Assembly: GCA_028280225.1 (NCBI GenBank)
Contig: JANQMF010000072.1
Span: 1 to 48,118 of the forward strand
Origin: Pseudomonadales bacterium
GTDB lineage: Bacteria > Pseudomonadota > Gammaproteobacteria > Pseudomonadales > Azotimanducaceae
Length of the DNA: 48,118 nucleotides
Direction of reading: 5' to 3'
The notes under the pieces were generated by a model. It was not told the origin of the DNA, made no database searches, and saw only the letters and a list, made by a program, of their open reading frames with translations. A program made the translations under genes and the position numbers. Below are positions 1-7,537 of this stretch, piece after piece. The first letter of the stretch is position 1, and each line of letters begins with the position of its first letter.

Positions 1-105
1 CATGTCTTTAAAAACACTTTCCAGGCGCTGCACAAGTTCCAGCAAACAATCCTTACAGCAATAAACTGGGGACACCACTGAAAAATCAACACTATTGGAG
101 GTCAT
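1..105 (-). CDS. Partial GtrB/DPM1-like family 2 glycosyltransferase (N-terminus only)
   Basis: Only the first 35 codons are in the window. Reading the minus strand from the ATG at 105 gives a protein starting MTSNSVDFSVVSPVYCCKDC. The SVVSPVY segment followed by a helix is the usual first strand of GT2 enzymes of the dolichol-phosphate-mannose synthase/GtrB type, which move a sugar from a nucleotide to polyprenyl phosphate on the cytoplasmic face of the inner membrane. Its ATG overlaps the stop of the upstream GtrA-like gene by four bases (ATGA), so the two are probably translationally coupled. GtrA and GtrB partners commonly sit together, which supports the call. The rest of the gene lies beyond the left edge, so catalytic residues cannot be checked. 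Confidence 0.7.
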   Translation of the reverse strand, partial: MTSNSVDFSVVSPVYCCKDCLLELVQRLESVFKDM

Positions 106-506
106 GATCTAAACACCCAGTACTTTTGCAAAGCAAACATGCAGCCTGCTACAAAGACGATGGTTGCCCCCATCACCAGTTGATGAGGCAAATTCAGCAG
201 ATCGACAAATAGAATCAACAGCCCGACGCTTATAAAATATCCCAATCCGTATGCCGCAACATAACGGACCAAGACAGAAGAATTGTTACTATCGTTTCGA
301 AATGTCCATCGTTTGTTTAAAACAAAGGTTTGCAGCACCCCAACAACATAGACAATTGTCATGGCCAGCTTGTGTCCGGTTTCCAAACCGGTAAGCAATA
401 AATACATCCCGTACAGCACAAAATTCGACACAATACCGACCAGCGCAAACTTATTCAGCTGGAAAAAAAACCGCCCGGACGATGTCATTGCCCTAACAAC
501 ACTCAC
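102..506 (-). CDS. GtrA-like four-helix membrane protein
   Basis: A protein of 134 residues with four predicted membrane helices. The stretch FVLNKRWTFRN after the second helix is the typical GtrA-family signature. GtrA proteins are small inner-membrane proteins proposed to flip polyprenyl-phosphate-linked sugars made by GtrB. The reading frame overlaps the end of the aminotransferase gene by 14 bases if the first ATG is used. An internal ATG six codons later, giving MTSSGRFFFQ, would remove the overlap, and the start is not settled. The next gene downstream is a GtrB/DPM1-like enzyme cut by the window edge. Together they suggest side-chain sugar decoration of a surface glycan. Family assignment is firm; the sugar is unknown. 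Confidence 0.85.
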   Translation of the reverse strand: MSVVRAMTSSGRFFFQLNKFALVGIVSNFVLYGMYLLLTGLETGHKLAMTIVYVVGVLQTFVLNKRWTFRNDSNNSSVLVRYVAAYGLGYFISVGLLILFVDLLNLPHQLVMGATIVFVAGCMFALQKYWVFRS

Positions 507-1614
507 GCAAATTGTCCAATACGATATCTGCCTTGTGGCCCATTTCAGGGAACAGCGGGAGGCGCAGAAGTGTTTCGCTCACTTCGTTGGTCACCTGCAG
601 ATCGCCCGAGACTCTACCAAAACGCTTTCCTGCTGGAGATGAGTGGAGCGGTATGTAGTGAAACGCTGCACCAATACCTTGCTTATTAAGTTGTTCCATA
701 ACGTGCCTGCGCCTTTCGGCGTTTTCCAACCTGACGTAGTAAATGTGACCGTTGTGTAAACACTCTGCAGGCACCGACATTCTACGCAATCGACCTGCAC
801 GCTCCATGTCTTCCAGTTGACTATGATAGTTTTGCCAATGCCGCAGCCTTGCTCTGGTCAGGTCCTCTGCTTCTTGTAACTGGGCATATAGTAGTGCCGC
901 CAACAAATCACTGAGAAGAAAGGATGAACCCTTGTCGACCCAAGTATACTTGTCAACCTGACCCTCTAAAAACCGGTGTCGGTTGGTGCCTTTGTCGCGG
1001 ATTATTCGCGCTCGATCTTCAAGAGCTGGGTCGTTTACGATCAAAGCACCTCCCTCACCTGAAATCACATTCTTGGTCTCATGAAAGCTGAAACAGGCAA
1101 GATCCGATAGAGCACCAGCAGGAACCCCCTTATAGCTTGACATGAGCGCCTGAGCTGCATCTTCTACTACAAGGAGCTTATATCGTGTGGCGACATTCCG
1201 AATGGTATCCATATTGCAGCAAATCCCTGCATAGTGAACCACAATAATCGCCTTAGTTTTTTCTGTAATCGCCGCCTCAATCAAATGCTCGTTTAAATTG
1301 CAGGTATCCGCGCGAATGTCCACAAAAACCGGCACTGCGCCGCAACTTACAACCGCCGTAGCTGTGGATACAAAGGTAAAAGAAGGGAGGATGACCTCAT
1401 CTCCCACCTCTAAATCCGCCAGGAGCATTGCCATTTCCAAAGCACCCGTACAAGAGTGTGTTAACAGTGGGAGGCCACCAATATACTCACTTAGCCACTG
1501 CTGAGCGCGTTCCGTAAATTCACCATTGCCTTGAACACGACCACCTTGCAGAACCTTCTCTACGTAGCGTTGCGCAAGGTCTCCTATTTTTGGTTCGTTC
1601 AGGGGAATTTTCAC
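493..1614 (-). CDS. wecE: WecE-type dTDP-4-amino-4,6-dideoxygalactose transaminase
   Basis: A 373-residue PLP-dependent sugar aminotransferase of the DegT/DnrJ/EryC1 fold type I family. It resembles E. coli WecE/RffA along its whole length and is nearly the same size (376). Visible blocks are GDEVILPSFTFVST (71-84), VEDAAQ (150-155, with Asp152 contacting the PLP ring nitrogen) and CFSFHETKN (174-182, with Lys181 as the Schiff-base lysine). WecE converts dTDP-4-keto-6-deoxy-D-glucose to dTDP-4-amino-4,6-dideoxy-D-galactose (dTDP-Fuc4N), the precursor of Fuc4NAc. The divergent neighbour is the matching N-acetyltransferase type. No rmlA or rmlB is in the window, so the substrate must come from elsewhere. 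The stereochemistry of the product is inferred from similarity to WecE. Confidence 0.88.
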   Translation of the reverse strand: MKIPLNEPKIGDLAQRYVEKVLQGGRVQGNGEFTERAQQWLSEYIGGLPLLTHSCTGALEMAMLLADLEVGDEVILPSFTFVSTATAVVSCGAVPVFVDIRADTCNLNEHLIEAAITEKTKAIIVVHYAGICCNMDTIRNVATRYKLLVVEDAAQALMSSYKGVPAGALSDLACFSFHETKNVISGEGGALIVNDPALEDRARIIRDKGTNRHRFLEGQVDKYTWVDKGSSFLLSDLLAALLYAQLQEAEDLTRARLRHWQNYHSQLEDMERAGRLRRMSVPAECLHNGHIYYVRLENAERRRHVMEQLNKQGIGAAFHYIPLHSSPAGKRFGRVSGDLQVTNEVSETLLRLPLFPEMGHKADIVLDNLRECC

Positions 1615-1795
1615 AGAGTTAATAACACCACCGCTTAGGCGCCACGCCCATCTATTCCAACATAGCAGGTGAGGCTTCGTATCGAGGCGGGCAGTTTAGC
1701 AAAGCCGCTTGAGTCGGTCGAACTCCGTGCATAGAGAAAGCACGGCGGCTTGGTTGGTGTTACCATCGACCCAAGCGAAAGTGAGACGGGCCACG

Positions 1796-2536
1796 ATGAC
1801 CAATCAACAGACTCGCCAAGATACCAGCCAAGAAACTCGCTGGGATATCCTGTCCTGGGACTCAAATTTTTTCGGTGTGTGTGTTGCAAGAATTTACGCA
1901 ACAAATTTAGACCAAGATAAACTGGCCGAACTCATTCATGGACTTAAAAGAAGGTCCGTCAGACTAGTCTATTGGAATCCGTCTTCCATTCCTAACTACG
2001 ATCTCGCTGATTTTGGCGGGGTGCTGGTTGACGAGAAAACTGTTTATTGCATTAAACCCAGGCAAACTGAAAAAACCCTGACATCATTCCGCAACAGTTT
2101 CCCCATCAAGCTATGTTCCCCGGACGTTGAACGCCTAGGTATCGCTTGTGGCAAGTTTTCTCGTTTTAACATCGACCCTAACATTACAGACGAGCAATTC
2201 AAAAATTTATATCGAACATGGATCATACGCTCAGTCTCAAAAGAACTTGCCTTGGAGGTTCTGGGTATAAACGATAAAAAGCAGTTGGCCGGCCTTATTA
2301 CACTAGGCAGGAAAGGGACCCGCGGAGATATAGGGTTAGTTGGAGTCGGCGAGGACTTTCGTGGAAATCGTTATGGGGAGCACCTGGTGAACGCTGCAAT
2401 CCATTGGTTTAGCGACCAAGGATTTGAGGAAGTTCAAGTAGTCACTCAAGGCGCAAACAACCCTGCATGCCATCTGTATGAAAAGTGCGGCTTTTTCAAA
2501 GAATCCAAAACACCATATTACCATTTCTGGCTGTAA
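1796..2536 (+). CDS. wecD: WecD-like GNAT N-acetyltransferase
   Basis: A 246-residue protein from the ATG at 1796; a longer in-frame opening from 1709 looks like non-conserved leader. The N-terminal WDSNFFG (21-27) is typical of WecD/RffC-type enzymes. The C-terminal GNAT domain shows acetyl-CoA-binding motif A around 182-198 (VGEDFRGNRYGEHLV) and the closing YEKCGFF (228-234). WecD acetylates dTDP-Fuc4N to dTDP-Fuc4NAc, so the divergently placed WecE-type aminotransferase provides the likely substrate. In enterobacteria wecD and wecE are adjacent on one strand; here they diverge from a 181-base spacer. The symbol rests on domain type plus context, and another amino-sugar acetyltransferase is possible. 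Confidence 0.72.
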   Translation: MTNQQTRQDTSQETRWDILSWDSNFFGVCVARIYATNLDQDKLAELIHGLKRRSVRLVYWNPSSIPNYDLADFGGVLVDEKTVYCIKPRQTEKTLTSFRNSFPIKLCSPDVERLGIACGKFSRFNIDPNITDEQFKNLYRTWIIRSVSKELALEVLGINDKKQLAGLITLGRKGTRGDIGLVGVGEDFRGNRYGEHLVNAAIHWFSDQGFEEVQVVTQGANNPACHLYEKCGFFKESKTPYYHFWL

Positions 2537-2593
2537 AAAATTGTGCCACAATGGGCATGTTAACAAACCACATAAGTTAGTCGCAGGACACAT

Positions 2594-3301
2594 ATGCTGA
2601 GTTTTATTACGAAGGCGCAGTATTGGAAATTGGTCGACGAAGGTATAGAAGACCTTCTACGGAAAGGTGTTTTCGACTGGCACCTTAAATCCGTCCAAGA
2701 TACTGTGGCGTTTTCGCTCGTCAGAGACAAACGGAATCAGAATATTGCGGAAATAGGCGGTGGTGACAGCAGAATACTACCTGTCCTCGCCAAAGAGAAT
2801 ATTTGTACAAATATTGAAAAATTTGAAGGTCAAGACGGTGGTCCAAAGGGAGAAATTTCCTTTTCCAATGTTGCTAATGTACATGCCTTTGTTGGCGAAT
2901 ACTCTGACTTACTAGCGGAAAATTCATTCGATACCATTTTTTCAGTCTCCGTGGTCGAACACATACCCAACGATCAGATGCCGGCATTTATAGACGACTG
3001 CCATCGCATTCTTAGGCCGGGTGGGACCATGATTCACCTTGTCGACATGTATCTAATGCCGGATCGCTCACACTACAACGATTCTAGAATGCAGATTTAC
3101 GGATCCTCGTTTAATCACCTTTTTAGGCCAATGGAGCCCGTGACTTTCCCGGAAGATCGTAGCTGGCCCTTCATGGAGTGCTACTGTTCAAATCCTGACA
3201 ACACCATGTACGGCTGGAATAGCGTAAATCCTCAACTTCGCCAGGTGCGGGAGAACAGCCAGTCCGTAGCCATTGCCTGGGCTGGGATCGCACAAAAGTA
3301 G
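2594..3301 (+). CDS. Class I SAM-dependent methyltransferase, probably glycan-related
   Basis: A 235-residue protein with a Methyltransf_11-like Rossmann core. The SAM-binding motif I is IAEIGGGD (51-58), the post-motif II block is FSVSVVEHIP (116-125) and motif III is RILRPGG (138-144). The ATG at 2594 is preceded by AGGA at a good distance. It follows the WecD-like gene by 57 bases on the same strand and ends 9 bases before the convergent end of a membrane-protein gene. The acceptor cannot be read from the sequence. The setting suggests O- or N-methylation of a sugar in the same glycan. Confidence 0.75.
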   Translation: MLSFITKAQYWKLVDEGIEDLLRKGVFDWHLKSVQDTVAFSLVRDKRNQNIAEIGGGDSRILPVLAKENICTNIEKFEGQDGGPKGEISFSNVANVHAFVGEYSDLLAENSFDTIFSVSVVEHIPNDQMPAFIDDCHRILRPGGTMIHLVDMYLMPDRSHYNDSRMQIYGSSFNHLFRPMEPVTFPEDRSWPFMECYCSNPDNTMYGWNSVNPQLRQVRENSQSVAIAWAGIAQK

Positions 3302-3310
3302 ACTCGTCAT

Positions 3311-5023
3311 CTAGTGTGTGTATTTAAACTTCATCCTGTATAGCCTGGGTAACGCTTCAACTTCCTCTAATGCCAAACGCATTCCGTAACGTTCTTTGTA
3401 GAATTGCTTTAAGATATCGAATTGCCTTTTTCGCGGAATTTTTCGTTTTACCACATAGGCATGCGATCTGGATGCTAACGTTAAGAAAAAGTCAGTTTCA
3501 TCGCCTAACATCCTAACCATCTCGCGCTGGACGGGTGATTGGTTCATAAAACTACCTCCTATAAAACCAGCCACGTTTATTGGCGAATCCAGAGGCGATA
3601 AGGGCAGGTAGTGTTCATACGGAAAGGTAGACCCCATCGCATATATGACAGCGCCTTCCGGTAAATTAATTGCCCAAGTCTGAATGTCCTGGTGAAACGC
3701 GGCCGCCTGTGAAAGCCTCCACTGCACAAATTGCTGTGTGTGCCAAAGATTAAGTGTAAAGAACCCGAGAACAGTTAAACCCGCAACGGACCATACGTAC
3801 CTGGCTTTCGAATCAGATACCTTTGCACCCACAGCATATATCAACAACAGGCACCAAAACATGCCAAAGCCCAAGGTTAACCAAAGCCGCAACGGTGCTC
3901 TATACAGTACCCCACACAGGTACCCTAGAATTACGATCAAGGTTACCACCAAAATAATTGCCGCAATTCTGGACTGGGCATCTCGAACAAGAAGCGCAAT
4001 TACCAGCACTCCAATAACGATCAGCATGGCTGAAAATCTGGGTAAGAATCTTATCAATCCAGATTCCACTTGCCGAAACATTTCATCAACACCAAGGAGA
4101 GGTCTACCCCGAAATGCATCTTCTATGACACTCAGCTTTTCCACCGAAAAGTGAAACGGATCGACATATTGCCATGACAGAATCATGTTGAAATCAGTGG
4201 CTGACATTCCGGCAGCATCGAATTTCGCTGCACTCTCGGCTGTAAAACTTACCCCGCGATAATCGATATACTCCGATTTGAGTTCGTTTATTTTACTCCA
4301 ATTTTGCCACTCCGCAGAGCGTTCATAGTAACTGGTGTGACTAACCGGTATCAGGATTAATCCAATCACCAACAAAAAGCCCGCCACCATCAACCTTCGA
4401 TCAGCTAGTTTCTGCCGATGGCAGACCATCACCCAAACAGCAAAAGGCAGTATCAATGCGGTGATCATCAAAAAAGACTCAAACCGCAAGAGTGCACTTG
4501 CAATTAATAAGCCAAGCGTCACTAATACGCCTCGGTGGGAAATACGCTCACGCTCAGTTAACAAGCTCAGAAAAAAGACAAACCCAGCAACGGCACATAC
4601 CCCAGATACCACCGTAAACTGCAGGTGCCAAAACAACGGAAATGCCACTACCCAGCAACCTATTGTCAAGGAGCAGGCAAAAGGCTTGTCCCGGCGTTTA
4701 ATGAGCACGCTGTAACAAAGCACACACAGACTAAGTACAATCAACGCGCACAAGATCAGTCCATACCAGGCGACCTGTGGCGAGCTCTGATAAAGCATGC
4801 TTATGAAGTCGCCCAAAAGAAAATGAACAAACAGAAGATCACCTGAGGGGTTGGCTGCAACGAGAAAACCGGCCGCAATCATCGACATGACGATATCGTC
4901 ATTTGTTCCCCAAATCGGCTCCCCACATATCAACCAATAGAGAAGAACTGCAGAGCCTGCGACTAGTCCGGACAGAGATAAAGTTCCCCGCTGATCATGC
5001 GGCAAACGTGGGACTTGGCACAT
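3311..5023 (-). CDS. Polytopic membrane protein, possible GT-C-like glycosyltransferase
   Basis: About 570 residues with roughly eleven hydrophobic segments and a soluble C-terminal tail of about 130 residues. After the first membrane segment comes GTNDDIVMSM. An acidic pair in the first periplasmic loop is the usual place for the catalytic carboxylates of GT-C enzymes, which use polyprenyl-phosphate sugars on the periplasmic side. That function is inference from topology only, since no family signature was recognised. A TTG lies just before the ATG at 5023, and I prefer the ATG. It starts 11 bases after the stop of the dehydrogenase gene and is the last gene of the eleven-gene minus-strand unit, ending tail to tail with the methyltransferase gene. 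Confidence 0.5.
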   Translation of the reverse strand: MCQVPRLPHDQRGTLSLSGLVAGSAVLLYWLICGEPIWGTNDDIVMSMIAAGFLVAANPSGDLLFVHFLLGDFISMLYQSSPQVAWYGLILCALIVLSLCVLCYSVLIKRRDKPFACSLTIGCWVVAFPLFWHLQFTVVSGVCAVAGFVFFLSLLTERERISHRGVLVTLGLLIASALLRFESFLMITALILPFAVWVMVCHRQKLADRRLMVAGFLLVIGLILIPVSHTSYYERSAEWQNWSKINELKSEYIDYRGVSFTAESAAKFDAAGMSATDFNMILSWQYVDPFHFSVEKLSVIEDAFRGRPLLGVDEMFRQVESGLIRFLPRFSAMLIVIGVLVIALLVRDAQSRIAAIILVVTLIVILGYLCGVLYRAPLRLWLTLGFGMFWCLLLIYAVGAKVSDSKARYVWSVAGLTVLGFFTLNLWHTQQFVQWRLSQAAAFHQDIQTWAINLPEGAVIYAMGSTFPYEHYLPLSPLDSPINVAGFIGGSFMNQSPVQREMVRMLGDETDFFLTLASRSHAYVVKRKIPRKRQFDILKQFYKERYGMRLALEEVEALPRLYRMKFKYTH

Positions 5024-5034
5024 CAACCAGACCG

Positions 5035-5958
5035 TTAGTTAACGAGCATCTCAGCTATCAAACGTACCGCTTTTATATTGGTTGCCTGCACAGCTTCTCG
5101 TGTATTGGAAGCATTGTGAGCACCCAGAATAACGTTCTGCATCGTCGTTAACGGAGATTCTTCCGGTAGCGGTTCTACCTCAAAAACATCTAAAGCCGCA
5201 CCACCAACCCGTCCCGACAACAAAGCTTGTTCGAGTGCTCCTTGGTCAATCAACGGTCCGCGAGATACATTTACCACATAGCAACCGGGCTTTGCTAAAT
5301 CTATCGTATCCTCATTCAACATATGCCAGTTATCTGCCACTAGGGCACAACTGAATAGCAGAAAATCACACTCGCTCAGACGATCAGGCCAGGTACACAT
5401 TTCCGCGACTTCGTGAGATTCGACAACCGGATCGTAACCTAGCGTTTTAACCCCAGCCACATTGAGCCTCTTGATGATTTGGCGACCGATATTGCCCAAC
5501 CCAACCACACCGGCCGTCTTCCCAAACAAGCTCACTCCCTGAGGTTTGATCCAGTCACCTTGCCGAACCGCACGATCAACCAGCCCAATCTTTCTTGTCA
5601 GTCCTACCAGGTAAGCCATAGCCAGATCAGCTACCTCATGGGAAAACATTCCCGGCGTGTTGGCAAACCGTATCCCCAAATCGCCAACCGCTTCACCGTC
5701 TATGTTATCCACGCCAATACCCCACTTAACGATGGCCCGCAGTTTTCCCTCACTTGCTCTGGTCAACACTTTGCGATTTGCGACATCGTCACCCGCGATC
5801 CATCCGTCGAATTGTGGCAGCGTTTCTAATAGTTGTTCTTCAGAAAGCGTCTGCAGTACATCCCCACATACCAGGTCGAGGCCGGTCTGACTGGCGAGTT
5901 CCGAAATTTGAGCTTTTTCCCCCAACATCGGCGGACAGGATATAAACACCTTTTTCAT
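5035..5958 (-). CDS. D-isomer-specific 2-hydroxyacid dehydrogenase
   Basis: A 307-residue NAD-dependent dehydrogenase of the SerA/GyaR family. It has the dinucleotide motif GLGNIG (153-158) and the Arg-Glu-His triad: Arg233 in NVSRG, Glu262 in DVFEVEP and His281 in GAHNAS. The ATG at 5958 shares one base with the stop of the cytidylyltransferase gene (TGATG), so a longer start is unlikely. It lacks the C-terminal ACT domain of long SerA proteins. Its position between a CMP-sugar-type activating enzyme and a membrane protein suggests that it makes or trims an acidic precursor used by this locus. The substrate is unknown, and nothing here points to serine biosynthesis. Confidence 0.82.
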   Translation of the reverse strand: MKKVFISCPPMLGEKAQISELASQTGLDLVCGDVLQTLSEEQLLETLPQFDGWIAGDDVANRKVLTRASEGKLRAIVKWGIGVDNIDGEAVGDLGIRFANTPGMFSHEVADLAMAYLVGLTRKIGLVDRAVRQGDWIKPQGVSLFGKTAGVVGLGNIGRQIIKRLNVAGVKTLGYDPVVESHEVAEMCTWPDRLSECDFLLFSCALVADNWHMLNEDTIDLAKPGCYVVNVSRGPLIDQGALEQALLSGRVGGAALDVFEVEPLPEESPLTTMQNVILGAHNASNTREAVQATNIKAVRLIAEMLVN

Positions 5959-6641
5959 CAGTCTTTTCTCATTGCGCCAGCTAAACTCTCCGCATGAATC
6001 CAATCTTCCGGCTCATCAATGTCTATCGATTCAAGTTTAGGGGTTTCAAATAGCAGCGGGGACAAACCAATCCGGGCGTTCGTTTTGGCAAAGCTCTCTT
6101 TGGTAAACAGATACAAACACGAATTCTCTTCGTACCATGGCTCCAAGTCCTGAGTCCGAAGCAGATTCGCAGGATCGTGATTGATTGGTGATCCGTCTTC
6201 CCTGTAGAACCTCGTTTGGAATCTATTCACCGCAAATAACGAATCATTTTCATCAGATGCTCGAAGTGCGCGGATGGCATCGGTAATCGTTAACGTACTA
6301 ATAAAGGGATTTGTAACGTGAGTCATTAAGTATAACTGCGCATCTACTGCCAGAATGTCGTCTTCAATGATCTTGTTCATGCTGACAAAATCACCTACAA
6401 GTTCAGGCCTTCTTTGTCTGAGAACAACTTTTTTAAACTCGGAAGAATGCATATCCAACCCATTGGTTCTTAGTAAGTCAGTCGCATCCGTGTTTATTAC
6501 AACAACATCTATCTCCTGAGCGGCAATCAGCGAATCCAGCATCCACCGGAAAAGCGGCTTATGTCCCAGTTGTTTGAAATTTTTGCCGGGAACACGCTCA
6601 CTATTTGCCTTCATCGGCAACAGAGCAGCAACTTTGGTCAT
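5958..6641 (-). CDS. Acylneuraminate-type cytidylyltransferase
   Basis: A 227-residue CTP_transf_3 family nucleotidyltransferase. The N-terminal LPMKANSERVPGKN (8-21) matches the CTP-binding loop of NeuA/PseF/KdsB-like enzymes. These activate a 2-keto acid sugar such as sialic, pseudaminic or legionaminic acid as the CMP-sugar. I take the ATG at 6641, which overlaps the glycosyltransferase stop by one base (TGATG); one codon upstream is a TTG. No nonulosonate synthase (NeuB/PseI type), epimerase or aminotransferase for such a sugar is in the window. Either the acid is made elsewhere, or this enzyme activates something else, possibly linked to the adjacent 2-hydroxyacid dehydrogenase. Confidence 0.8.
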   Translation of the reverse strand: MTKVAALLPMKANSERVPGKNFKQLGHKPLFRWMLDSLIAAQEIDVVVINTDATDLLRTNGLDMHSSEFKKVVLRQRRPELVGDFVSMNKIIEDDILAVDAQLYLMTHVTNPFISTLTITDAIRALRASDENDSLFAVNRFQTRFYREDGSPINHDPANLLRTQDLEPWYEENSCLYLFTKESFAKTNARIGLSPLLFETPKLESIDIDEPEDWIHAESLAGAMRKD

Positions 6642-7537
6642 CAACCCACCCTTTGTGTTGGATAAAAATACCGGCGTTTAGTGGCCTCACTAAGCTGCCT
6701 GGATGCCCGCGAGCCTTTGTAACTGCCCCAATATTGACAACACCTGAATGCCAAAATACCAGCAAATTCCGACAGAAAAACACCAAGATCAAAAGCAACC
6801 CGAGAGTCATGTACAACACTGGACACAATACACCTGACCAGGTCTCTGCGTGACATGTGCAACGCTGGGTCAATTTCTCTCAATGCCAGCGCTTCCCTTT
6901 CATACCGCCATACCACCTGTTGCCAAGACTCATCATGGATGTGGAATACCGTCGCATCTTCAACAAACGAAGTACGCTCACCCCTAGCCAACAACTGTTT
7001 AGCTAGATGCATATCCTCTAAGCCGGTGATTTCCTCATTAAACTTAAGTGTTGTCCAAGTACTAGCCAACAAAGCCGCATTGGCATTATTCACAAAATAG
7101 TCGGGTTGGGGAGTGCGCTTTGTTGGATGAAAATATTTGTCGAATACTCGGTGTTCACTGAACTTTGTTGTATCACGGCCCATCTGGCCGCCAAATACAT
7201 ATGACGCTTGCCCCTTCTTAAGCGGGGCAGTCAGATTCATCAGCCAATTGTCATCACTTGGAACACAGTGTCCACTGACAAATACAAGATAATCACCCTG
7301 TGCATGAGCACACCCTATATTCAGCGATCGCCCAAAGGTAAATGTCTCTTTTTCGATATGCACAATGCGGCAATTGTGCTGCTCCGCAATTTTGAGCGTA
7401 CTATCAGTAGAACCTGAATCGACCAGCACCACTTCGACGGAGTCATTCTCCAATTGCTGGCGGAATACTGCACTTAGGAGCTCATCAAGATAACGTTCTT
7501 CGTTGAAGGTCCTGATGATCACTGAAATATTGCTCAT
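6641..7537 (-). CDS. Family 2 glycosyltransferase
   Basis: A 298-residue GT-A fold transferase. It has ISVIIRTFNEERYL at the N-terminus, the nucleotide-binding VDSGSTDST (39-47), and a GDYLVFVSGHCVP block where GT2 enzymes normally show a DxD. Here the metal-binding pair is replaced by GHC, a variant seen in some rhamnosyltransferase-like members. The acceptor-site acidic motif is probably ITGLEDMHLAKQL. A weak hydrophobic segment near the C-terminus may dock it to the membrane. The ATG at 7537 overlaps the stop of the large fusion gene by one base (TGATG). It probably adds one sugar of the polymer exported by the ABC transporter; donor and linkage are unknown. Confidence 0.85.
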   Translation of the reverse strand: MSNISVIIRTFNEERYLDELLSAVFRQQLENDSVEVVLVDSGSTDSTLKIAEQHNCRIVHIEKETFTFGRSLNIGCAHAQGDYLVFVSGHCVPSDDNWLMNLTAPLKKGQASYVFGGQMGRDTTKFSEHRVFDKYFHPTKRTPQPDYFVNNANAALLASTWTTLKFNEEITGLEDMHLAKQLLARGERTSFVEDATVFHIHDESWQQVVWRYEREALALREIDPALHMSRRDLVRCIVSSVVHDSRVAFDLGVFLSEFAGILAFRCCQYWGSYKGSRASRQLSEATKRRYFYPTQRVG

